Source: Actinomycetota bacterium
GTDB taxonomy: Bacteria > Actinomycetota > Thermoleophilia > Gaiellales > Gaiellaceae
DNA length: 7,992 bases
Assembly (NCBI GenBank): GCA_013812265.1
Contig: JACCTQ010000240.1
Span: 1-7,992 of the forward strand
Direction of reading: 5' to 3'
This document shows positions 1-7,316 of this stretch, piece after piece; the stretch's first letter is position 1; each line of letters begins with the position of its first letter. The position numbers and the translations under genes were made by a program. The notes beneath the pieces were generated by a model. That model searched no databases. It was given only the letters and a program-made list of their open reading frames with translations, and was not told the DNA's origin.

Positions 1-255
1 GTGCTGGCGGTGGTCGGGCTGATCTCCTTCATCTTCACCCTGAACGAGTTCGTGATCGCGAGCGCCCTGCTGCAGACCACGGACAACTACACCCTCATCG
101 TCGGCCTGCAGGGATTCATCGACGAGCAGTACGCGGAGCAGTGGGGGCCGTTCGCCGCGGGCGTCCTGCTCGCCGCCATCCCGCCCGCGCTGCTCTTCCT
201 CTCCCTGCAGCGCTTCATCGTCCACGGCCTGACGTCGGGCTCGGTCAAGGGATGA
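1..255 (+). CDS. malG: Maltose/maltodextrin ABC transporter permease, MalG type (3' end only)
   Basis: This is the C-terminal 84 residues of an inner-membrane permease subunit that, with a MalF-type partner and a MalK ATPase, forms the channel of a maltodextrin importer. The reading frame is open at the window edge, so the GTG at base 1 is an internal valine codon, not the start. The fragment aligns by eye with the end of E. coli MalG: a membrane helix near residues 2-25, a YTL.VGLQ segment after it, a second helix near residues 52-70, and the family ending GLT(S/A)G.VKG immediately before the stop. The EAA loop that contacts the ATPase lies upstream and is not visible. The stop overlaps the start of the next gene in an ATGA junction, and a MalK-type ATPase follows one gene later, which supports a maltodextrin substrate. 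Membership of the MalG-type permease family is secure; the exact sugar is inferred from the neighbours. Confidence 0.9.
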   Translation: MLAVVGLISFIFTLNEFVIASALLQTTDNYTLIVGLQGFIDEQYAEQWGPFAAGVLLAAIPPALLFLSLQRFIVHGLTSGSVKG

Positions 256-2096
256 GCGCGCCCGGCCTCGAACGCGCCCCGCGCGCCGTGGGCTCCGGAG
301 CTCTGTCGGACCCGCACCACGACGGCTCGGACCTCTGTCTGCTCGAGCAACCGCGGAGGCTGGGCGACGATGCGGTCGTCCGCCTGCGCGTGCCGCACGG
401 CTCGGCCGCGGATGCCGTTGCGCTGCGCTACGTCGCCGACGGTGAGCCGCGTGTGGCCCGAGCGGAGGTCGACCAGGAGAGCGAGACCGAGACCTGGTGG
501 CGAGTGGCCTTTCCCATCACGAACCCGCTCACCCGTTATCGCTGGCTGCTCACGGGCGGGGACGTGGGCCATGCGTGGCTCAACGGGCTCGGTCTCTCGC
601 GGTACGAGCGCCCGGACAGCGACGACTTCGTGCTCGGGGTCGACCCCGGCGGGCCCGAGTGGCATCTCCGCTCCGTGGTCTACGAGGTGTTTCCCGACCG
701 GTTCGCCTCGAGCGGGGCCGTTGGCGAGCCGCCGGCGTGGGCGCTTCGGCGCGACTGGCAGGACCTCCCGGAAGGTCGCGGTCCCGAGACCGCGCGGGAA
801 TGGTTCGGCGGCGACCTGGCCGGGCTCGAACGGCACCTGGATCATCTCGAGTTGCTCGGCGCATCGGCCCTGTACCTGACTCCGATCTTCCCGGCCGGCA
901 GCACGCACCGCTACGACGCCAGCTCGTTCGACCATGTCGATCCACTTCTCGGCGGTGACGAGGCCCTCGCCTCCCTGACGGCGGCGGCACACGCGCGCGG
1001 GATGCGGGTGATCGGTGACGTGACGCTGAACCACACGGGGAACGGCCACGCCTGGTTCCGGAGCGCCGAGGGGGACGGCGCGGCCGCCGAGCGCGACTTC
1101 TATCTCTTCGACGAGTCGCTGGAGACGGGGTACGCCTGCTGGCTCGGCGTTCCGTCGCTGCCCAAGCTGAACTGGCAGTCCGGCGAGCTGAAAGCGCGCA
1201 TGACAGAGGTCGTCCAGCGGTGGCTACGGCCACCCTTCGACCTCGACGGCTGGCGTGTGGATGTCGCCAACATGACGGGCCGCTACGGCGACGTGGACGT
1301 GAATGCACATGTCGCCCGGGCGATGCGCGCCGCGGTCACGGAGGCGAAGGGCGACGCGTTGCTCGTGGCCGAGCACGGCCACGACTTCCGATCCGACCTC
1401 GGTCCCGGCAGCTGGCACGGTGCGATGAACTACTCCGGCTTCCTCCGCCCGGTCTGGTGGTGGCTCCGCTCTCACGCTTTCGACGAGGACCCGTTTCTCG
1501 ATGCCCGGGCGCCACGGCTGGACGGCGCCGGCGCCGTCGCGACCATGCGCGCCTACCGTGCCGGCGTCCCCTGGCACTCGGTGCTGCACTCGTGGACGCT
1601 GCTCGACAGCCACGACACCGCCCGCTTCCGCACCGTCACGGGCTCACGGGAGCGACAGGTCGTCGGCGTAGGTCTTCAGATGACGACGCCCGGTGTCCCC
1701 ATGGTCTTCGCGGGGGCGGAGATCGGCCTGGAAGGAGAGTGGGGCGAGGACGCGCGGCGGACGATGCCGTGGGACCGTCCCGAGCTCTGGGACCGCTCGC
1801 TGCTCGACCACTACCGCGGTCTCGTCGCGCTGCGGCGCTCGAGCGCCGCCCTCGCGCGCGGTGGCATCCGTTACGCCCACGTCGGCAGGGACGCCGTCGC
1901 CTATCTGAGGGAGACCGGGGCAGAGCGGCTCCTCTGTCTGGCGAGCCGGGACGCTCACGAGCCGGTCCGTCTTTCGCTCGCCGCGCTCGGGTGCGGCGAG
2001 CTGGAGCCGGTGATCGGGGATGGGCCGGGGTACACGGGGGGCGACGTGATCCTCCCGGCGGACGGGCCGAGCTTCCATGTCTGGCGGCTGGTGTGA
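252..2096 (+). CDS. Cytoplasmic GH13 alpha-glycosidase (cyclomaltodextrinase/neopullulanase/maltogenic amylase-like)
   Basis: A 614-residue hydrolase of alpha-1,4 (and probably some alpha-1,6) links in imported maltodextrins. Residues about 15-130 look like the N-terminal beta domain (CBM34-like) of this group. The barrel begins near residue 144 with YEVFPDRF. The four GH13 motifs are present: DVTLNH (256-261), GWRVDVAN with nucleophile Asp337, VAEHGHD with acid/base Glu374, and DSHD with Asp455. The LPKLN motif (303-307) is the mark of the neopullulanase-type branch. Residues from about 520 on form the small C-terminal beta domain. There is no signal peptide, so it should act in the cytoplasm. 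The ATG at 252 is chosen because it overlaps the permease stop (ATGA) and is followed by a plausible N-terminus. AAGGG lies directly against it, too close for a normal ribosome site, so translational coupling is likely. One oddity is Met341 where maltogenic amylases usually have Glu after the ...VAN motif. The family is secure; the exact product pattern is not. Confidence 0.93.
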   Translation: MSAPGLERAPRAVGSGALSDPHHDGSDLCLLEQPRRLGDDAVVRLRVPHGSAADAVALRYVADGEPRVARAEVDQESETETWWRVAFPITNPLTRYRWLLTGGDVGHAWLNGLGLSRYERPDSDDFVLGVDPGGPEWHLRSVVYEVFPDRFASSGAVGEPPAWALRRDWQDLPEGRGPETAREWFGGDLAGLERHLDHLELLGASALYLTPIFPAGSTHRYDASSFDHVDPLLGGDEALASLTAAAHARGMRVIGDVTLNHTGNGHAWFRSAEGDGAAAERDFYLFDESLETGYACWLGVPSLPKLNWQSGELKARMTEVVQRWLRPPFDLDGWRVDVANMTGRYGDVDVNAHVARAMRAAVTEAKGDALLVAEHGHDFRSDLGPGSWHGAMNYSGFLRPVWWWLRSHAFDEDPFLDARAPRLDGAGAVATMRAYRAGVPWHSVLHSWTLLDSHDTARFRTVTGSRERQVVGVGLQMTTPGVPMVFAGAEIGLEGEWGEDARRTMPWDRPELWDRSLLDHYRGLVALRRSSAALARGGIRYAHVGRDAVAYLRETGAERLLCLASRDAHEPVRLSLAALGCGELEPVIGDGPGYTGGDVILPADGPSFHVWRLV

Positions 2097-2110
2097 TTCG
2101 GATCTACGAG

Positions 2111-2117
2111 AAGGGAG
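2111..2117 (+). promoter_or_regulatory. Ribosome binding site of the MalK-type ATPase gene
   Basis: AAGGGAG sits 9 bases before the GTG at 2127, in the 30-base gap after the GH13 gene. It is the best-spaced Shine-Dalgarno sequence in the window and fixes the GTG start. It suggests that the ATPase is translated independently rather than by coupling, as at the ATGA junctions. Confidence 0.75.
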
Positions 2118-2126
2118 CAGGGCACT

Positions 2127-3305
2127 GTGGCTGAAGTGGTCTTCGAGGACGTCAACAAGGTCTACGAGAACGGCGTTCACGCCGTGCACGACCTTTCGCT
2201 CGAGGCGAAGGATGGTGAGTTTCTCGTCCTCGTCGGGCCTTCCGGATGCGGAAAGACGACCGCGCTCCGCATGGTCGCGGGCCTCGAGGAGATCTCGGGC
2301 GGCAAGCTCTCGATCGGGGGCCGCGTCGTCAACGAGCTCACGCCCAAGGAGCGTGACGTGGCGATGGTCTTCCAGAACTACGCGCTCTACCCGCATCTCA
2401 CCGTGTCCGAGAACATCGCGTTCGGCCTGCGCCTGCGCAAGACGAGCAGGGAGGTCGTAGACGAGCGCGTCGCGTGGGCGGCCAGGCTCCTCGACCTGGC
2501 CCCGTACCTGAACCGGCGGCCGAAGGAGCTATCCGGCGGTCAGCGTCGGCGCGTGGCGATGGGCCGCGCGATCGTGCGCCAGCCGCAGGCGTTCCTGATG
2601 GACGAGCCGCTCTCCAACCTCGACGCCAAGCTGCGGGTACAGATGCGGGCCGATATCGCGAAGCTCCAGCGCGACCTGGATACGACGACGATCTACGTCA
2701 CCCACGATCAGGTCGAGGCGATGACCATGGGAGACCGGGTCGCGGTCATGAGCGGCGGCGTTCTGCAGCAGGTGGACCCGCCTCAGCGTCTCTACGACGA
2801 GCCGGCCAACCTGTTCGTGGCGGGCTTCATCGGCACTCCCCCCATGAACCTGCTGGAGGCCGACGTCAGGCTCAGGAACGGGTCCGCCTTCCTCTCGGTG
2901 GCGGGACAGCAGCTCGCCCTCTCGGACCAGGCGCTCGCGCGCTATCCCGGTGTTCGCGGCTACGACGGCCGCAGCGTCATTCTCGGCGTGCGCAGTGACG
3001 ACCTCCATCTCGCGGGCAAACGTCCCGAGCTGCCGGCGCTGACGGGACGGCTGGAGCTGATCGAGGCGCTCGGAGCGCAGTCGATGGCGTACTTCAAGGT
3101 CGACGCGCGAACCATCAGGACGGAGGAGCCCGAGGAGGAGGCCGCCGAGGACGCCGAAGGCGTGACCGCCGCCCGGCCGAACCTCGTCGCCTCCTTTCCT
3201 GCGCGGGAGGCGCTCGGTCTCCGCATCGAGGACGAGATTCCGCTCGGCGTGGACTTCGCGCACGTCCACCTGTTCGACCCCGAGGGCGGTGCTCCGCTTC
3301 GGTAG
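2127..3305 (+). CDS. malK: Sugar ABC transporter ATP-binding protein, MalK/UgpC family
   Basis: A 392-residue ATPase that powers sugar import from the cytoplasmic face of the MalFG-type channel. All nucleotide-binding motifs are intact: Walker A GPSGCGKT (37-44), Q-loop Gln83, signature LSGGQ (135-139), Walker B FLMDE with Asp159 and Glu160, D-loop SNLD (163-166) and switch His193. The stretch YDEPANLFVAGFIG (223-236) and a C-terminal TOBE/MOP-type regulatory domain (about 245-392, with GVRSDDL at 287-293) are typical of the carbohydrate uptake (CUT1) ATPases rather than short general ABC ATPases. Length is close to the usual 360-390 residues. The small excess includes an acidic loop at 333-345. 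The GTG start follows a good ribosome site; the 3' end overlaps the amylase gene by 17 bases. In Streptomyces one ATPase (MsiK) serves several sugar importers from an unlinked site. Here the gene lies inside the operon, which suggests a dedicated role, although sharing cannot be excluded. Confidence 0.95.
   Translation: MAEVVFEDVNKVYENGVHAVHDLSLEAKDGEFLVLVGPSGCGKTTALRMVAGLEEISGGKLSIGGRVVNELTPKERDVAMVFQNYALYPHLTVSENIAFGLRLRKTSREVVDERVAWAARLLDLAPYLNRRPKELSGGQRRRVAMGRAIVRQPQAFLMDEPLSNLDAKLRVQMRADIAKLQRDLDTTTIYVTHDQVEAMTMGDRVAVMSGGVLQQVDPPQRLYDEPANLFVAGFIGTPPMNLLEADVRLRNGSAFLSVAGQQLALSDQALARYPGVRGYDGRSVILGVRSDDLHLAGKRPELPALTGRLELIEALGAQSMAYFKVDARTIRTEEPEEEAAEDAEGVTAARPNLVASFPAREALGLRIEDEIPLGVDFAHVHLFDPEGGAPLR
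3282..3286 (+). promoter_or_regulatory. Possible ribosome binding site of the secreted amylase gene
   Basis: GAGGG lies 2 bases before the GTG at 3289, within the last codons of the ATPase gene. The spacing is shorter than ideal, so the site is tentative. Together with the signal peptide that starts at once from this GTG, it supports this start over any internal one. Confidence 0.4.
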
Positions 3306-5439
3306 CGGCCTCGCGGCCGCACTCGTTGTCGCCGTCATCGGCGCGGCCGCCGCGACGGAGGCTGCGCTGCCGCCGCGGCCGCCGGCACCCTCAGGGGCCG
3401 AGCTCCAGAGCCTTGCGCGCCTGCCTGCCCGGACGTCGATCGCCTCCCAGCGGATCTACTTCGTCATGACGGACCGGTACGCGAACGGCGATCCCACCAA
3501 CGATCGCGGAGGTCTCACCGGCCCGCGCAGCGTCACGGGGTACGACCCTGCCGACGAGGGCTGGTTCCACGGCGGCGACTTCCACGGGCTAACCGGAACC
3601 TGCACGGACACGCGGAACGGGCTGGCCCGCATCAAGGATCTCGGCTTCACGGCCGTCTGGATCACGCCGCCGTACGGGCAGAAGCCGGTCCAGGGGGACA
3701 GCGCGGCCTATCACGGCTACTGGATCCGTGACTTCACCGGCGTCGACCCGCACCTCGGTACGGACCAGGACTTCGGCGCCTTCGCGGAGTGCGCGCACCG
3801 GCTCGGCCTGAAGGTCTACCTCGACGTCGTCGTCAATCACACGGCGGACGTGATCGTCCCCGCCGGAGGATTCGACTTCGTCGCTCCCGCCCAGCGCCCC
3901 TATCGGGACTGTCGCAATCGCCGCTTCGATCCCGCCCGGTACGCCGCCGGCAGGACGTTCCCCTGCCTCAGCGCGTCGAACATGCCGCGCGTCCCCGCCG
4001 TCCCCCCGGCCGAGCGCGAGGCCAAGCGGCCGGCCTGGCTGAACGACCTGACGAAGTACCACAACCGCGGGAACGTCAACTTCTCCTCGTGCACCGAGGT
4101 CTGCTTCGAGCAGGGCGATTTCTTCGGCCTCGACGATCTCTTCACGGAGCAGCCGGCGGTTGTCGACGGGCTCGCGGAGGTGTATGCGGACTGGATCCGG
4201 CGCTATCGAATCGACGGCTTCCGGGTCGACACCGCGCGCCACGTGAACCGGGCGTTCTTCCGCGTCTGGGTGCCGAAGGTTCTCGCCGCCGCGCGCGCGG
4301 CAGGGGTCCCGGACTTCGAGATCTTCGGCGAGGTGTTCATCGGCGATGCGATCGAGCTCTCGTCCTACGTCCGTAACCGCGGTCTGCCGAACGTGCTCGA
4401 CTTCCCGTTCCAGGACGCGCTCACGCGTTTCGCGGCCGGGGGCGCGGGGCCCGGCGGAATCGTGTCGCGCCTGAACGACGACGACCTCTTCCAGGGGCCG
4501 GCGGGAGTCGCGCACACTCCGCCGACGTTCCTGGGGAACCACGACATGGGGCGGGCCGCACTGAAGGTCAAAGAACGTGCGGCGGCCGGCGTGGGCGGTG
4601 ACGAGTTGCTCCGCCGCGTGCTGCTCGGCCACAGCCTGCTCTACCTGCTGCGCGGAGCGCCTGTCGAGTACTACGGCGACGAGGTCGGGATCATCGGGCG
4701 TGGCGGCGACAAGCAGGCGCGCCAGGATCTCTTCCCCACACAGGTGAGGGAGTGGCAGACGGAGGACCGGGTCGGGAGCCCGCCGATCGGCGGCGGCTCC
4801 GCCTTCGACCTCGCGGATCATCCGATCGCCTCGCACCTGAGAACGCTCGGCCGGCTCCGTGACGCGCATCCGGCTCTGTCGATCGGCGCGACCATCGTGC
4901 GGCATTCGCAGGGAAGCGTCCTCGCGGTCTCGCGCATCGATATGTCCGCACGCCGGGAATACGTCGCGGCCTTCAACGCCGGGCGAGCAGATGCGCGTAT
5001 CTCCGTGCGAACCGCGACTCCTTCGTCCGGCTGGACCGGCGTACTGGGAGGCGCGGCTTCGACACGGAGCGAGGCGACCGGCACGCTGGCGCTGACCATT
5101 CCCCCGCTCACGGCCATCTTGCTCCGTGCCGACGGCTCCGTGCCGGCTGCCCTGCCGGGGCGCCCGGCCGTCAAGGTCGCCCGCGACCCGCTCAGCGATC
5201 TCTTGCGTGCGAGCGCCACCGTCACGGGAGGTCCGGTCAGTGTCGCGATTGCGGTGAGACGGGCGGGCGGAAAGGCGTGGCAGCGGCTCGCGGCTGACGA
5301 CTCGCCGCCCTACCGGGCGCTCTTCGACCCAGCCCGCTACCGGCGGAACGAGCGGCTGCACCTCGTTGCGGTGGCGCGGGCACTCGACGGCCGGACCGCA
5401 GTCTCGGCAGTCGTGCCGTACACGAACCGGCGACGATGA
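3289..5439 (+). CDS. Secreted GH13 alpha-amylase with C-terminal Ig-like domain
   Basis: A 716-residue exported endo-acting amylase expected to cut starch or glycogen outside the cell and supply the importer. Residues 1-25 form a signal peptide: Arg3, an Ala/Val/Leu-rich core at 9-22, and likely signal peptidase I cleavage after Ala22 or Ala25. A Pro-rich linker follows (27-34). The catalytic domain opens with YFVMTDRYANGDPTND (57-72), matching the calcium loop of CGTase-like and bacterial amylases (Asn66, Asp68, Asn71, Asp72). The GH13 motifs are DVVVNH (179-184), GFRVDTARH with nucleophile Asp314, IFGEVF with acid/base Glu348, and FLGNHD with Asp419; GLDDLFTEQ (280-288) is the fifth motif. 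A beta domain C spans about 530-612. An extra domain (about 625-716) has a W...L..DD.PPY...FD pattern seen in Ig/fibronectin-like modules. Six cysteines, all in the catalytic domain, could form disulfides. It is not a lipoprotein: there is no lipobox Cys. The amylase family is clear; endo-acting specificity and substrate preference are inferred. Confidence 0.93.
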   Translation: MLRFGSGLAAALVVAVIGAAAATEAALPPRPPAPSGAELQSLARLPARTSIASQRIYFVMTDRYANGDPTNDRGGLTGPRSVTGYDPADEGWFHGGDFHGLTGTCTDTRNGLARIKDLGFTAVWITPPYGQKPVQGDSAAYHGYWIRDFTGVDPHLGTDQDFGAFAECAHRLGLKVYLDVVVNHTADVIVPAGGFDFVAPAQRPYRDCRNRRFDPARYAAGRTFPCLSASNMPRVPAVPPAEREAKRPAWLNDLTKYHNRGNVNFSSCTEVCFEQGDFFGLDDLFTEQPAVVDGLAEVYADWIRRYRIDGFRVDTARHVNRAFFRVWVPKVLAAARAAGVPDFEIFGEVFIGDAIELSSYVRNRGLPNVLDFPFQDALTRFAAGGAGPGGIVSRLNDDDLFQGPAGVAHTPPTFLGNHDMGRAALKVKERAAAGVGGDELLRRVLLGHSLLYLLRGAPVEYYGDEVGIIGRGGDKQARQDLFPTQVREWQTEDRVGSPPIGGGSAFDLADHPIASHLRTLGRLRDAHPALSIGATIVRHSQGSVLAVSRIDMSARREYVAAFNAGRADARISVRTATPSSGWTGVLGGAASTRSEATGTLALTIPPLTAILLRADGSVPAALPGRPAVKVARDPLSDLLRASATVTGGPVSVAIAVRRAGGKAWQRLAADDSPPYRALFDPARYRRNERLHLVAVARALDGRTAVSAVVPYTNRRR

Positions 5440-7316
5440 CGACCCGAAGCGTCGCGCATCTTCCCGCCGGGGTGATCGGGAACGGTTCTCTCCTGGCAAC
5501 CCTCTCGCGCCGAGGCGAGATCGAGCGCCTCTTCTGGCCTCATGTCGACCGCGGCCAGCACCTGGGCGAGCTGCGACTCGGTGTGGTCGCCGGCGAGCGG
5601 ACACGCTGGCTCGACGAGGAGCCGTTCATCCATACGCAGTCATACGTCGACGATGCGGTGATCCTGCGGACGCGCGCGGTCGACGCAGAGCTGGACGTCG
5701 AACTGGTCGATCTCGTGCTCGCCGAGCGGCCCGTCCTGGCCCGCATCGTGCGCCCGCGGAAAGCCGGGTGCCGGCTGGTCGTGTACTGCCGGCCGGAGCT
5801 CCACGAGAGCAGCCGTTACGGGGCCGCCGAGGCCCTTTCGGGAGGCCGCCTCGTCTTCTACAACAACGACGTCGCGCTCGCGCTCGGGGTCGTTCGGCAG
5901 GCCCGCGCCGTCTGCGGTTCGACTCGCGGCGGCGAGGGGTCCGACGTGTTCGCGACCGCGTGCACCGGCCGGCCGGAGGGCGAGGACATCGCGAGCGGCG
6001 CGGTCGACGGGGTGCTCGTATGCGACCTTCCCGAAGAGGCGGTGCTCCTCGCTGCTTTCGGGCGGAGCCGCGAGCATGCGCTGGCCGAACTGGACAGCAT
6101 GCTGCCGGTGAGAGGGGATGCCCTCGTCCGGGCGCGCGCGACACACGATCGGGAACGCCTCGGGTCGGCCGCGCCGCCGGAGGCTGCAGACGTTGGCGTT
6201 GCGCCGCTCTACCGGCGGTCGCTCCTCACCTTCGACGTCGTCGCCGATCGCGACACGGGAGGCGTGATCGCCGCGCCGGAGATGGACCGGGAGTTCGAAC
6301 GCTCCGGTGGGTACGGCTTCGTTTGGGCGCGTGATCTCGCCTTCTGCACGCTCGCGTTCCTCGCTTCGGATCGCGAGGATCTCGCCAGACGAGCGCTGCG
6401 GTGGCTTCGAGCTGCGCAGGGTCGCCAAGGCTTCTGGTCGCAACGACACTGGACGAACGGAGCGGTCGCTCCCTCCTGGTGCCGGCACCAGATGGACGAG
6501 ACCGGAGCGGCCCTCTTCGTCTTCGAAGCGTCGTTCCGTGAGCTTGCGGACGAGGCGCTCGACCAGGAGCTCTGGCCGGCCGCGAAACGCGCGGCCCGCT
6601 TCCTCGCGGCGTTCACCGATCCTCGTACCGGGCTTCCCGGAGCCACTCACGACCTGTGGGAGGAGAGTGAGGCCGAGCATGCGTACACGGCCGCCGCCGT
6701 GGGCGCGGGGCTCTCCGCGGCGGCCGCGATGGCCGAGCGGCACGAGCCGGCCGAGGCCGAGCGCTTCTCGCTCGCGGGAGAGGAGATCCGCGCCGCCGTC
6801 GAGCGCGAGCTCTGGCTCGAGGAACGAGGCCACTACGGCCGGGCGTTCACGACCGGTGCGAACGGTGATCGAGAAGCGATCGACACGGGCGTCGACGCGT
6901 CGTTGCTCGGGCTCGCGTGGCCGTTTGCCGTCGCCGCCCCACACTCTCCGCGCATGAGGAGCACGGTGGCCGCGATCGAGGAGAAGCTGCTCCGCCCGCA
7001 CGGCGGCCTCGCCCGTTACGAGGGAGACACCTACGCCGGCGGGAACGCCTGGATCCTGACGACGCTCTGGCTGGGGCTCTGGTACCGCCAGGTCGGCGAC
7101 GAGGAAGGACTTGCCCGCTGCGTCGCGTTCGCGCAGTCTCATCAGACGGAGCTCGGCCTGCTCCCGGAGCAGGTCGCCGACGACGGTCGCCCCGCCTGGG
7201 TCGTGCCGCTGACGTGGAGCCACGCCATGCTCGTCCTGGCAGTGCGGCCCGAGCTCACGTTGATTCGGGAACGGACACGCTCGCACGAGGCGGCCTCGGC
7301 TGTGCAGCAGGCGTGA
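5436..7316 (+). CDS. GH15 glucoamylase-type glycosidase (bacterial/archaeal form)
   Basis: A 626-residue inverting exo-glucosidase predicted to release glucose from the non-reducing ends of maltodextrins. It has the two-domain form of prokaryotic GH15 enzymes. The N-terminal beta-sandwich (about 8-235) opens with the typical IGNGSLLATL...G.I..LFWP pattern. The C-terminal (alpha/alpha)6 barrel (about 258-610) carries YGFVWARD (293-300), QMDETGAALF (352-361), DLWEE (406-410, with Glu409 the expected general acid), RYEGDTYAGGNAW (527-539) and LLPEQ (575-579, with Glu578 the expected general base), followed by PLTWSHA (591-597). No signal peptide is present, so it should work inside the cell. Its ATG overlaps the amylase stop in an ATGA junction and has no clear ribosome site, which suggests coupled translation. 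One deviation is Ala413 where the family usually has Gly in WEExxG. GH15 also contains trehalases. The starch operon context favours glucoamylase, but sequence alone does not settle it. Confidence 0.9.
   Translation: MTTRSVAHLPAGVIGNGSLLATLSRRGEIERLFWPHVDRGQHLGELRLGVVAGERTRWLDEEPFIHTQSYVDDAVILRTRAVDAELDVELVDLVLAERPVLARIVRPRKAGCRLVVYCRPELHESSRYGAAEALSGGRLVFYNNDVALALGVVRQARAVCGSTRGGEGSDVFATACTGRPEGEDIASGAVDGVLVCDLPEEAVLLAAFGRSREHALAELDSMLPVRGDALVRARATHDRERLGSAAPPEAADVGVAPLYRRSLLTFDVVADRDTGGVIAAPEMDREFERSGGYGFVWARDLAFCTLAFLASDREDLARRALRWLRAAQGRQGFWSQRHWTNGAVAPSWCRHQMDETGAALFVFEASFRELADEALDQELWPAAKRAARFLAAFTDPRTGLPGATHDLWEESEAEHAYTAAAVGAGLSAAAAMAERHEPAEAERFSLAGEEIRAAVERELWLEERGHYGRAFTTGANGDREAIDTGVDASLLGLAWPFAVAAPHSPRMRSTVAAIEEKLLRPHGGLARYEGDTYAGGNAWILTTLWLGLWYRQVGDEEGLARCVAFAQSHQTELGLLPEQVADDGRPAWVVPLTWSHAMLVLAVRPELTLIRERTRSHEAASAVQQA

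Noticed and set aside
1..3. GTG at base 1 as the start of a small membrane protein
   Set aside because: The product is the C-terminal part of a MalG-type permease, and the frame is open at the window edge.
141..251. In-frame upstream start of the first GH13 gene at the ATG at 141
   Set aside because: It would overlap the permease by 115 bases and add an Arg/Pro-rich tail unlike the family; the ATGA start at 252 is far more natural.
87..1049. Antisense open reading frame of 320 codons opposite the permease end and the first GH13 gene
   Set aside because: It has arginine-rich low-complexity content and spans two real genes on the other strand.
1220..2134. Second-frame + strand open reading frame of about 300 codons inside the GH13 gene
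   Set aside because: Its product is extremely Arg-rich with no motifs. It is a frame shadow of the catalytic and C-terminal region of the GH13 enzyme.
2103..2170. Exact 10-base repeat TCTACGAGAA at 2103-2112 and 2161-2170
   Set aside because: The copies are 58 bases apart, which is not a multiple of three. They have no inverted symmetry, and the second is simply coding for the ATPase segment VYEN. Chance is the likeliest cause.
3589..5604. Very long antisense open reading frame of about 670 codons opposite the secreted amylase
   Set aside because: Its predicted protein is low-complexity, rich in Arg, Gly, Ala, Asp and Val, with no recognisable domain. It lies opposite a gene with every GH13 motif intact. 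High GC content suppresses stop codons and produces such shadows.
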